Shown here: in pieces, positions 39,961 to 51,181 of the stretch
How positions within the stretch are numbered: the stretch's first letter is position 1
How the letters are laid out: each line of letters starts with the position of its first letter
Assembly: GCF_901933205.1 (NCBI RefSeq)
Contig: NC_044574.1
Location: forward strand, 2,296,501 to 2,360,500
Origin: Camarhynchus parvulus
Lineage: Eukaryota; Chordata; Aves; Passeriformes; Thraupidae
Direction of reading: 5' to 3'
Length of the DNA: 64,000 nucleotides
Program-made: the position numbers and the translations under genes
Notes under the pieces: generated by a model
Databases searched by the model: none
Seen by the model: the letters and a program-made list of their open reading frames with translations, nothing else
Told to the model about the DNA's origin: nothing

Positions 39961-41756
39961 CTCCGCCCCCCATCCCACCCCGCCACATTCCCGCTGTCCT
40001 TTCCCGGTACAAATAGCTCCGGGATTTCGGCCGCTCGTAAAAATCCCGGGATGCCGCACACGCAGGTGAGGCCCGGCTGGCGACGCCGCGTCCGGATTAT
40101 CCGGCGGCTTTGGGGCTGGGGGATGCCGAATCGCCTCCTCCGGAGAGGTGATTCGGTACCCCCCAGGCCCAATCCCGTCGGGTGTCCCCATGGATGTGTC
40201 GCTGGGACCGGGGACACGGCGAGGTCACGGGGGTCACGGCGGTAATGAACCTGCGGACGGTGCCGGGGGCCGGTGGGAGCACACGGAGCCGCCTTGGGGG
40301 AGCAGGTGCAGGGGGATCCGGCAGCGCCGATGCCGGGATTATGGAAGTGGGGAGGGGGCGGGAGGGGAGTGGAGGTTGGGGGGTGGGGGGGGGATGGATT
40401 TTTCCAATCTTGCTGACAAAGGCAGAACGCGATCTCCCGGCTGGAAATCGGAGTTTGACAAATTCAACCTTGAAATTTCCCAGCAGCCGGAGCAATTAAA
40501 GGCCGGCGGGTGCGGGGGGTGGGCAGGGGGCTCGTTTTGGGAGAGGGACACGGGGCCCCTCGCACGGCGGCGTGCCGGGCACAGCGGCGTTTGCACGGAT
40601 TCCTCGCACGCGGCTTTTGTCCTCTCCGCAGGGCGCGGGGAGATGGCGGAGCTGCCGTGGCCGCACGTGCCGCCGGTTCTCACCGGGGAACGGAGCCCGT
40701 CCCGAGCTGGGACCCCCCCATTCCCACCCCCCCGCGGTCCCGCACTCGGATGGACCTCTGTGAGCCCAGTCCCTTCCAGCAGCACCGCTGGAATGAAGCC
40801 ACCGTGCCGCCCACAAGGCCCTGGGCGCCCGGTGAGCGGGGAATGGGGTTCGCAGCCCTTGCCAGGGGTCCCCAACCCTTCCCGGGGATCCCAGCCCCGC
40901 GGGGAGGCCGCGGTCGCAGCCCTGGGACACACACACAGAGGGAAATCGCTGCTCGGGGTGATTCCATGTTCTTGTGTTGATGGGAATTGCGGCCGCCCAC
41001 CCGCTGAGCAAACCCCTCTGGAACGCTCCGGCTCCTCCGGATCTCGGGAATCCCGGGCTGGGAATGTGGGAGCCGAAGTCCCGCTCTTCCATCCCTGGGG
41101 GTCTCTGGGGGGTCCTGGAGGTCTGGCACCTCAGAATCTGCGGGAACCCGGCAGTGCTGCTCACCCTGATGGACGGGATGTCACCCTCGCCCCATCACCC
41201 CCTCTCATCGATCTCCCATTATCCCCACCCTGCTCTTCAGCCTTTGGGGTGAATCCCTGCGCCCAGGGGTGCTCCCAGCTCATGGTGCTGGCACCTCCTT
41301 CCCTCCCCGAGCCCCCACTCGTGTCCCGAGGCGGCCGCTGAGGCATTTCTGGGGTGGGCTGAGCCCCCCAACCCTGCCCGACCCCTCTGGCTTCCCCTCG
41401 CTGTGGGAAGTGCTGGCTCCGGCTGTCGGGAACACAGGATGGGAAACGCTTTTCACCCCAAACCAGGCCACAGGGTGGGAACCAAACGAGCCCTCGGGGG
41501 TTTTGCAGGAACACGGGAGCTTCCTGCGGAGCCGGGACAGTGCCCGGGGCTGGCCCGCGGCCCGAGGGGACGGTGACGGGCACGTCCACGGCGTGGGGCT
41601 GAGGGCACCCCAGGGGACTGCACCCGGTGTGGCACTGACAGCCTCCGCCTCTGTCCCGCTCCTCCACCCCGGGGGTGTCCCTGGTGGTCTCTGGGGGGGT
41701 CCTGGAGGTCTGGGAGCTCGTCCCATCCCCGCCATGAGCAGCACCGGGGCACACGC

Positions 41757-41837
41757 GTGTGTTTGTGTGTGTTTGTGTGTGTGTGTGTGTGTTTGTATGT
41801 GCATGTGTGTGTGTGTGTTTCTGTGTGTGTGTTCACG
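41757..41837. repeat. (TG)n microsatellite
   Basis: About 80 bases of interrupted TG dinucleotides (GTGTGTTTGTGTGTG, GTATGTGCATGTG). Confidence 0.95.
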
Positions 41838-42029
41838 AGTGTGCACACGTGAGGGGGGTTGTGTGATCCACCTATGAGGGGGCACCGTGGGGGTGTCCGT
41901 GCTGGAGCTGGAGCTGCTGCCGTGTCCCCCTACCCAGCACGCCCCATCTCGGCGGCTGCCGTGGCTCCAAGCACCGGGAGCTGCCGGTATTCACCCAGGC
42001 GGGGCTGGGAGCGGGATGCTGGGGTGCCG

Positions 42030-42275
42030 GGGCTCCGGGAACCGGGTACTGGGGTGCCAGGAGCAGGCTGCTCTAGGGGTGCCAGGGCTCCGGAAAAGGG
42101 GTGCCAGGGCTCTGGGGTGTCAGGAGTAGGGTGCTGGGGATGCCAGGGCTCCGGGAGCGGGGTGCTGGGGATGCCAGGAGTAGCGTGCTCTAGGGGTGCC
42201 AGGAGCAGGGTGTCAGGAGCAGGGTGCTGGAGGTGCCAGGAGCAGGGTGTCAGGAGCAGGGTGCTGGGGGTGCCA
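42030..42275. repeat. GGTGCCAGGAGCAGGGTGCTG repeat
   Basis: About twelve imperfect 19-21-base units (CAGGAGCAGGGTGCTGGGG, TGCCAGGGCTCCGG) in intergenic DNA. Confidence 0.85.
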
Positions 42276-42349
42276 GCGCAACGCCGGGGGTGACACAATT
42301 CGGGGTGCGGCGCCCCCGGAACGCGCCTCCCCCGCTCCGCACCGCCCTG

Positions 42350-42510
42350 ATCCATTATTTATCGGCTCCATCCCAATATTGCGCCGCAGCGCTCTGTAAC
42401 GCGATTAGGGCCTCGGCCCCGCGCGGCCCCGGCACATGGAAATCGCTGGCAAATGAATTTTCCTTTAATAAGGGAACAGCTCGGTGCGGAATTAAAGTGT
42501 AAGGAGCGGC
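42350..42510. promoter_or_regulatory. AT-rich island, candidate enhancer near LBX2
   Basis: Sequence complexity and AT content rise abruptly: CCATTATTTATCGGCTCC, TAACGCGATTAGGGCC, AATGAATTTTCCTTTAATAA and GGAATTAAAGTG. No coding frame fits. The pattern resembles conserved non-coding elements that flank developmental homeobox genes; conservation was not tested. Confidence 0.4.
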
Positions 42511-42799
42511 GGCAGCGGCGGGGGGGTGCCGGGAGCCCCCCCGCGCCGGGGGACGGGACCCCAGCAATTACCGGCAATAAATCCTGACCCTGTGGTGGGC
42601 TGGGAGCTCGGCGGAGCCGGGAATAATGGGATTACACCTGGCTCCGGTGAATGGGGATGGATGTGTCGGGAGTCGGGGGAGCCAGGGGAGACGGGGATCC
42701 CTCCCTGGGGCTGTTGGCAAATCATCGATTCATTAACGGGAGCGGCATCGCCCCCCGCGCCCCGGGGGTCTGAGCACAAGCCGGGCACGGGGGGAGCGA

Positions 42800-42960
42800 G
42801 GGGGAATGGGGTGGGATGGGGATGGGGATGGGATGTGATGGGATCCATGGGATGGGGTGGGATGGGGATGGGGATAGGATGGGATGGGATCCATGGGATG
42901 GGGTGGGATGGGGATGGGATGGGATGGGGATGGGGATATGGACATGGGGACAGCGCAGGA
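42800..42960. repeat. GGGATGGGGATGG microsatellite
   Basis: Five- and six-base units (GGGAT, GGGGAT) with an intervening GATCCATGGGATGGGG block repeated twice. Confidence 0.9.
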
Positions 42961-45900
42961 TTAGGGACACGCAGCGCCCTGCACACGCCTCCATCCGTGT
43001 CTGTGTGGCCACAACCACGCCAGCGGGCTCCTCGCAGCCCTATGTGCGGGCACAGCTGTGTGCAGGTGTGCAGGGGCGTTGGCAGGTGTGTGCAGCTGTG
43101 TCCAGGTGTGCGTGGAGCGCTCACGGACACACCAGAGCCGCCACACGCGTGTGCAGGGCACACGCACCAGTGGGGCCATCAGTGCCAGCGCCAGGGACCG
43201 GCCCCAGCTGCCGCACCCCCCCGGCATCCCCTGCTCGCTCCGGGGCCTCCATTTGTGCCTGGGCCAAACTCCAGCCAAATGGGCCGTGGGCGGGGAGGGG
43301 GGGTTTGCATTTCAAAGGCTCCGGCTGCAGCAAACGCCGCGGCCTCCCCGCCGCGCTCCCGGCCGCCCACGCCCCCTGACCCCCGCACGGCACGGCCGGC
43401 ATGGGGGGCGCTCCCGTCCCCTGGCCCGCCACAGGGACCCGCTGGGACCCCCCTGGGGTCGGAGCCAGCCCAGAGTTGACCTGCGGCTCTTGGGCGGGGG
43501 CGGGCGTGGGATCCCCGTCCCGCCGTGGGGCGGGGGTCTCTGTACCGGGGGAAGGGGGACAGCAACCGGGATGTGCCTGCTGGAGAGGGTGGAGGGCTCC
43601 GAGTGCCTCCGGTCGGTGCCTGCCGTGGGGCACCCCCAGGCTCCCCGTGGCACCGGGACCCCCGGGAGACCTGCTGCGGGCAGCGGGACGGTGGCGGGTG
43701 CCGCGGCGGGGCCGGGGCGGCGGCGGGGCCATGAGGATTCAATTAGGGCCGAGCGCGGGGGACTCGGCTCGGAAATGGCCCGTCTGGGCGTTGACAGCCC
43801 GGCCCCCGCCCAAGATGAACGAGCCCCGGATTAAAGCGCGGAGGGGTGACAGGGGCACCTGAGCTGGGAGGGGGGCTGGGGCGGCTGCAGAATAGGGGGG
43901 GGGGGGACCCCGCCTTTGGCACGGCCACGGGACCAAAAATGGCCGGGAGGGGGTCCCCAGTGAGGACGTGGCACCAGGGAACACCCCTAAACGTGGCTGG
44001 GGACACTTCGAGCAATGTGTGCCCGCGTTGTCACAGGGGTGGCAGCAGAGTGGGGGCGCCCCGGGGGTCCTGCGGGACTCTGCCATGCGTAGGATTGAAG
44101 GGGAGGGGGGGGACACACGCCCCTGTCATCCCGCAGGACCCCGAGGGGGCCCGAACGTGGCTGCGAGCGCGGGGCTCGGGGGATCGATGGCCGCGCGGGT
44201 CACCGCTGCCATTAACCCCGGCGAGGCAGCGCCCCGAGGTTAATTAAAAAGCGAAGTGCAACGAAACGCGGCGGCGGCGGCGGGGGGTGACAGCGGTGAT
44301 GGGGCCTGACAGCGGCAGGGGACGGTGGGGGTGGCACTCGTACGGGCCGCGGGCACGGTGGGTGCTCCAGGGGACACCGCCCGCCAGGAGCTGTCACACT
44401 GGGACAGCGCGGGGAGGGGGGCAGGTGGCACTCGGAGTGTCCCCGTGTCACACGTGCTGCCTTGGCAGAGCCGGGTAGGAGGAAGAAGAGGCGTCGCAGA
44501 GGAAGCCCCATCCTTCCTCCTCCTCCCACCCCAGCGCTATTCTTAGCCCCGCTCTGTCGGTCTGTCCTGCATCCTCCCCGCCTGGCGGGGTCCGGCCCTG
44601 CGCCCCGCGGGACCCTCGGGGTGAGACAACAGGGGGATCCCAAGCGAGGACACCCCCGCGGGGACCCTGTCCCTGTCCTGGCCCCGCTCCCCGCCCCCAG
44701 CCGCCACCGTAACTTTAGACCCGACAGCTGCTCCGCGCCCGCCGCCTGCAGCCCCCGCAGCCCCGCGTGTCCCACGGCACGGCACGACAACACCGGGTGT
44801 CCCCATTCCCTGGGGCTGGAGGAGGGGTCCCTGCTCCCCCGAGGATGGGCCGAGAAGAGGGACATGGAGCCCCTGGTGCCCATCTTGCTGTGGGCAGGGA
44901 GGTGGCACGTGGCATCCTTGGGATGCGGACAGGGGGTGGCACATGGCGCCCATCCCGTGATGGCTCTGTCACCCCATCCCAGAGACCTCGGCGCCACTGC
45001 CTGTCCCTGTGTGTCCCCAGGACGTGTCTCTGGGTTTGGGGATGCGGGGACAGAGCCCCAGCGGGTTTGGGGACAGCGGGATGTCCCCGGCTGGGGCTGC
45101 GCGGTGCCCGTGGTGACCCCGCGTGGCGGGACCCTCGCGGCGGGGCGGGCACGGCGGGGTCAGCAGCGCATTCCTGCTCCCGCGGGGCGATCCGGTTACC
45201 GGCCGGCCCGGCCCCGGCCCCGGCCCCGCCATTAATCTTCCCGGGTGCCCTTTGGAATTTGCCGCCCGAGGCCCCGCGGGGGTCCGGGGGGTGCAGGAAG
45301 AGCGGGAGGATGGATGAGGATGAGGATGGGATGAGGTGGACATGGGGATGGAACGGACATAGGGATGGGGACGGAGATGGGACGAGACGGGGATAGGGAG
45401 GGAGCAAACCCCGGTTCACCCCTTCCAGGAGCACCCCTTTGTCCTGCAGGGCTCCCCCACTTCTCTCCAGCCCCGGTGCCACGGCGGGAGCTCGGTGTCG
45501 CCCTCAGAGCCGCGGGATGATGGCGGCACGGCCCCTCCCTGCCGGCATCACATGCAATTATCCGGCAGACGGAGACGCGGCGTTGCAATAACGCGCCCAA
45601 ATTGTTTTAGGGATCAGGGGACTGGTGGGCGACAGCCGTGGCAGAACACGTCCCCCCCCGCCCCACCGCGGGCTCTGGGGACAGTCCCCAGCCTCTTCTC
45701 CGCTGTGGGATCCCGGTATCGACACTGGCACGGCCGTGACCGGGGCTCAGACCTGCGTGGGACCCCCGGTACCGGGATCTGAGCAGCTCCAGGGGCTCCG
45801 GCTGTATCCCGGCCCGTGGGGAGGGGGCCGGGAGCGCCGTCCTGCTGGTAACGGAGCCGCCGGCCCCGTGGGACGAAGGGTTTCCTGCGAGGAAGGTGGG

Positions 45901-46430
45901 ACAGGGAGGGGAAGACAATAAACCCCAGGAAATGCTGGGAATAGCGGAGGGAACGGCCGCGCCGCCAGCGCTGGGCCCGGACGGAAACCTCGGGGCGCTG
46001 GGGGCAGCCAGACAAGGAGCGGAGGGACCGTCCCAAACCCTGGCACATGGGCTGGACTGCCGTGGGCACTTCCAATCTTGCTGGGATTGGCCCCAAATCC
46101 CAAATCCTAACCCAAATCTCGGGGTTGTGCACATCTGGTTATACCATGGGGAGTCAGGGGAGATGGGAGAGAGATGTCCATCCTGACGGTGCCACGGGGC
46201 TCCAGTGAGCTCTTGCCCTGCCCTGGCAGGTCCCAAGTGAAGGTGGGCTCGGTGGGAGCTCCTTGCCAGGCTGTGGCCGTGTGGGCACACGGGCATCAAA
46301 CCCCCGTGCTGGGTGATTTATGGCTGGGAAGCACCGGCACAGACGTGCCGGGACAAACCCGCCAGGAAACACCGACTTCAAAGGGTGGAACAATGGAGGG
46401 ATGGTGAGTGCCACCTCACTGGGACACACG
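42961..46430. other. Gene-free DNA with AT-rich islands
   Basis: No exons recognised. Short AT-rich islands at 43735-43850 (GATTCAATTAGGGCC, GGATTAAAGCGCGG), 44215-44265 (GGTTAATTAAAAAGCG) and 45540-45615 (ATGCAATTATCCGGC, AATTGTTTTAGGGATC) stand out and may be regulatory. A small GGATGAGGATGGGATG repeat lies at 45305-45395. Confidence 0.4.
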
Positions 46431-46434
46431 GGGC

Positions 46435-46765
46435 GCTGGGGACCCCGCGGTGGCACTGGAATGCACACCATGGCACTGAGAGCCACTTTGTGGCACTGGA
46501 ACCCACACCATGGCACTGAGAGCCACCTTGGCCTGGCACAATGGAACTCTGACACACACGTGGCACTGACACCCACACCATGGCTGTGACACCCACACTG
46601 TGGCACTGACACCCACACCATGGCTCTGACACCCACACCATGGCTCTGACACCCACACCGTGGCTCTGACACCCACACCGTGGCACTGACACCCACACCG
46701 TGGCACCGACACCCACACCGTGGCACTGACACCCACACCGTGGCACCAGAACCCACATCATGGCA
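46435..46765. repeat. 20-base minisatellite TGGCACTGACACCCACACCG
   Basis: About 15 copies, the middle ones nearly identical. It gives cysteine-rich false ORFs on the minus strand. Confidence 0.93.
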
Positions 46766-46984
46766 TTGGGATCCACGTCACAGCCCTGGGACCCACACCA
46801 GGGGGTGGCACTGGCACCGTGGCACCCTTGCTGTGATACCCACACCACAGCACCAGCATCCATGCCAGGGCAGCAGCACCCAAACCACGGACCCTTGGGA
46901 GCAGGCTGGCACCCCACAAAAGCATCCACACCTGCCCTCTGTGCCCGCCTGTACCCCATGTGTGCATCCCCTGTGCACTCCGTG

Positions 46985-47575
46985 CCACATCCCATATCCC
47001 ACCCCATGCCCCATCCCATATCCCATCCCATATTCCATATCCCACCCATATCCCATGCCCATATCCCATCCCATATCCCATATCCCATCCCCTATCCCAT
47101 CCATGTCCCACCCCATGTCCTATCCATGTCCCATCCCATGACACATCCCATATCCCATATCCCATATCCCATATTCCATATCCCATCCCCTATCCCATCC
47201 CATGTCCCACCCCATGTCCTATCCATGTCCCATCCCATGACACATCCCATATCCCATATCTCATCCCATATCCCATATCTCATCCCATATCCTATCCCAT
47301 ATCCCATATCCCATATCCTCACATCCCATATCCCATATCCCATACTCCATCCATATCCCATGTCCTGTCCCATATCCCATCCCATATCCCATGTCCCATA
47401 TCCCATATCCCACGTCCCATATTCCATATCCCATCCCCTATCCCATCCAATGTCCCATCCCTTATCCCATATCACACATCTCGTATCCCAATCCCACATC
47501 CCACATCCCTTATCCCCTATTCCCTATCCCATATCCCACACCCCACACCCCATATCCCACATCCCGAGCCCGTGG
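46985..47575. repeat. CCCATATCCCATATCCCATC array
   Basis: Nearly 600 bases of CATATCC/CATCC units, including a duplicated block of about 110 bases containing ATGTCCCATCCCATGACACA (near 47120 and 47228). Confidence 0.95.
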
Positions 47576-47579
47576 CAGA

Positions 47580-50500
47580 CCCCCCGGTACCGGCGCCCCC
47601 TCCCCGCGCTCCCCCGCTGCCGGTCCGGTCCGGTCCGGGCAGGCCGTGCCGTACCGGGGGTCTCTCCCGCGGGCATCCCCCGCCCGTGCGGGCAGCCCGG
47701 GAGACGCGGGGGGGCTGCGACCGCCACACAAAGGCTCGGAGGAAACTCCGGCAGCCAAAATAACCAGGGCGACGTGGAGAGGTGCCTCGAAAATAACCCG
47801 GTGCCAAAATAACCCGGGAGACATGGAGCGGTGCCTCGAGCCCGCTCCCACGGCCCCGCCGCCCCTCGCACCCGTGCCAACCGGGGCTGCCGGTGCCCGG
47901 TGCCCCTTTCACCGGTGACACTCGCCCTGCCAGCACCGAGCAGCCGGGACTGCGCCTCCAGGCTCCCGGGGATGCCGGTGCCACCGGCTCGGTGCCACAA
48001 GTGCTCCATCACCATCGCGGCTGCCCCGAGCAGTCCCGGGGGTCCCCGAGGGGGCTGCGGGGGGTGTTGGGGTCCCGGGGGCGGCGCTTTCCCAGGCCCT
48101 GCCGTGACCCCTCTGTCCGCAGGAAGGTGCCCCCCCTTCCCAGGCCGGCGGGCATCCCGGTGCCAGTGCCGGTGCCCACATCCTCAGGAAACGGGCAGGA
48201 AGCACGGGCCCGGGGGAGAGGGGGGCAGCGGCGGTGGGCTGGGGTTGGGGGGGCTCAGCGTGGGCCCGTCAGAACCCCCCCGGCGTCATTCGGAGCCGCT
48301 CAGGCCGTGACAGGAATTAAATTGCGTTTGGATTTTTCTCATCAGCCTCATCCCGGCGCTTCGTTCCAGGGAACGTCCCTGCGCTGGGGCGGCGGCTCAT
48401 TCCCGTCGTGACAGCTCATTCCTGTCGTGACAGCTCATTCCTGTCGTGACCGGCGTGCCCGTGCCCCTGGCATGGAGGGGATGGCATGGGATGGGCACCA
48501 CAGGGGTGGATGGCTGTGTGCTGCCCTGCGGTGGGAGATCAGGATGTGGGACAACGCCGTGTCCCCACGGTGCCTACCCAGCCCATGGCAGTGCCCACCA
48601 CGTTCCAGGAGGCCGGGCATGGCCCCTGACCCGGCGATGGGGTGTGACGGTACCGGGGCTCGTCTGTCGCTGTCACGGCTGCACAGAGCCGGTGCTGCCG
48701 GAGCACGGCGGGGATGGCGCAGCCGAGGGGGGCTCAGCAGCCCGGGGTCCCCTGTCTGTGCCCTGTACCCCAGGGCAGGGGGTCAGCGGGACCCCCAGAG
48801 TGAGAACCCATGGGGCTGGGGGGTTTTCTGGGGTTTTAGAGGGGGCCCAGTGAGGGGCAGGGGTGGGGGGGTGTGGAGTTGGAGGGGGCAGTGCTTGGGG
48901 ACACTGACATAGGAGGGAGGGGTGATGCTGTGCCCCCAGTGCCCCCCACAAAGCACAGGAGAGCCCCCAGACCCGCAGTATTGCTCCTGCAGCCCCCTGG
49001 CACATCCCAGCGACACCACGGGTGGGTTCCTTCACCCCTCATCCCCCATCCGAGCCCTGGGACCCTCAAAGCTGGGGGTGCCACCATCCCCAGAGGGACT
49101 CCTGGGGGTCCCACAGAGCCAAGGAGCTCTGAAAGGTCCCGTCCCCCTCGTTATGTGGATCCATTCATGCCATGCTCAAATCCTCTCGGGCAGAGTTGGG
49201 GACCCCCGCCAACCCCCAGGTTAAGGACAGGGGGCTGGGGGGCTCAGGTTTCCCTCTCTGCCGGGCTGGAGCCGGGGACCATTAGCCCCCTGGGAGCATG
49301 ACGGGCCGGGGGGACATCAAAGTGCCTTCAGCTCCACGGCGCCTCGGGGATACGGGAACACCCCCCCAGTACCTGCCCCTGCCCCGCTGCATCCCCCAGC
49401 CCCCATGTCCCCCCTCCCCGGGGCAGCCCCCGTGGGCGCTGGGGCCAGGCCGTGGGCGAGGGGCTCATTTACCAACGTCAGCCCCGCAGTTGGTTTGAAT
49501 TAGGCTCCTCCGGGGCCGGCGCTGATAAGGGAGGGGGTGCAGGGCTGGTGGGGGGCTCCGGGGGGCTTCCTGCTCTGCCGTCTGTAACTGGCTGCCAGAG
49601 CCGCTGCTGACAGACGCAGGGACGGCCCCCGCCATCCGTCCATCCATCCATCTGTCCCTCCGTCCATCCATCCATCCACCTACACACCCACTCCCCCACA
49701 GGCAGCCCCCGTTTGGACCCCCGTCCTGCACCCTCAGGCCTCCAGCCCTGTTTGGGATCCCCATCCTGCTCCTCCACACCTCCATACTGCACCCACAGCC
49801 CTCTGGTGCCAGTTGGGATCTCTGTCCCACACCTCCAGCCCTGCATCCCGATTTAGGATCCCCCACCCATCCTTCTGATCCTATTTGGGACCCCCATCCT
49901 TCCAGCCTCGGCTGGGACCCTACACTTGCGCTCCAATCCCTGCGGCCCCGTTAGAACACCCATCCTGCTCCCCCACACCTCCAGCCTTTTTTGGGACATC
50001 CATCCCATGCCCCAAACCCTCTGTCCCTGCTCAGGACTCCCACCTTGCACCCCAAGCCATCCAGCCCTACTGGGCCCCCCATCCTGCTCCTCCAGTCCTA
50101 TTTGGGACCCCCATTCCACAATCCCTTCTCCGGCTGGGACCCCAATCCTGCAAACACCGCCTCATTTGGAACCCCCATTCCACCCAGCCCCAGCTGGGAT
50201 CCCCACGCCCGGATGGTCTCGCAGCCCCCGCGTTTCCCCTCGTTCTTGTGGGGGCTTTGGGCAGGCGAGCCCGGCCGCCCCCCGCCCGGTGAGCGATGGC
50301 CGACAGCTGGGCCGGGCCGGGCCGTAACCGGATCCCCCGGCGGCGGCAGCGGCGCGGGGGTTCCGGCGCGGGGACCGAGCGCGGGGCCGGAGATGAAGGA
50401 CGGGCCACGGCGCACCCGGTGCCACATCCATCCCGGCGGGTCCGGGACCGTGCCCACCACGGGGTGGGACACCCGGTTCGGGGGGCGCGGATGGAGGGGA

Positions 50501-51080
50501 GATCCCCGACAGCCGCCCGGCACAGCCCGACATCGGCGTACGGGGGACAGCACCGGCGGGCTCTGAGCCCTCCGGAGCCGCGTTCCCGGGATCACCGGGA
50601 TCCGGCACCTGTTCCGCCCGCGGCCGCGGGTCCCGGCCCCACCGCAGAGACACCCCCCGCCCCCGGGATCCCCCGCCCGCAGCTGTGCCCGCGGTGCCGC
50701 GGGAGGATCCAGATGGCGGAATATTGTCCCGGGCTAATTAGGGCGGCGCGGGTTCCCCCGGCAATCAAAGGGCCGATGGCTTTATTAATGCTCATTATGT
50801 GAGGGCGGGGGAGGGGGGCGAACACGCGGCAGGCAGCCGTGACGGGACCGGGATGTGACGGGATCGGTGTCGGGATCCCCACACGGCTGCGCGGGGCTGA
50901 GGGGCTGCGAGACCCCCCCGGCACGGCAGGGGGATGGGGACAGGGGGGCTGCACAGCCCCACTGCCCACAGTGCACCCCCAGCACTCAGCCCCCAATGGG
51001 TGCAGCCTATCCGGGGGTCACTGAGTCCCCACATGCAGCCCCCCAACCCCCGAGACAAAGCAGAGACTCAAGGGGGCTTT
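47580..51080. other. Gene-free DNA before PCGF1, with two candidate regulatory islands
   Basis: No exons recognised. Islands at 48295-48365 (AGGAATTAAATTGCGTTTGG, TTTTTCTCATCAGCC) and 50700-50805 (GGCGGAATATTGTCCCGGGC, CTAATTAGGG, GGCAATCAAAGGGCCGATGG, CTTTATTAATGCTCATTATG) are AT-rich and non-repetitive. From 49700 to 50190 lies a decayed roughly 45-base repeat (TTTGGGACCCCCATCCTGC). CATTCCTGTCGTGACAGCT occurs three times at about 48400-48450. Confidence 0.45.
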
Positions 51081-51088
51081 TCCACAAT

Positions 51089-51094
51089 TTTATT
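51089..51094 (-). terminator. PCGF1: PCGF1 polyadenylation signal AATAAA
   Basis: AATAAA on the minus strand, about 90 bases beyond the PCGF1 stop, within an AT-rich stretch. Confidence 0.75.
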
Positions 51095-51181
51095 CCAAAA
51101 ATAAATTCGAAGAGGGGTATAAGTTATGGGGGTGGGGGGCGGGAGCAGGGCTGCACTGGGGGCAGTGCCCACCCCCTACCC

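Larger units (their letters stand above)
39961..42340. other. Gene-free DNA upstream of LBX2
   Basis: No exon signals recognised. Holds one AT-rich island at about 40420-40505 (ACAAATTCAACCTTGAAATT, GGAGCAATTAAAGG), a short near-duplicate pair around 41100-41130 and 41685-41710 (GTCTCTGGGGGGTCCTGGAG type), the TG microsatellite at 41757-41837 and the repeat from 42030. ORFs here lack family similarity. Confidence 0.5.

Noticed and set aside
43000..46000. Several 150-260-residue ORFs in the LBX2-PCGF1 gap
   Set aside because: Arginine-, proline- and glycine-rich shadows of CpG-rich DNA; no domain, no exon-intron logic and no synteny expectation.
46435..47570. Cysteine-rich ORFs (VSVPRCGCQ) and HIPYPI repeats suggesting keratin-associated or antifreeze-like proteins
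   Set aside because: They translate 20- and 7-base minisatellites and lack start context and conservation.
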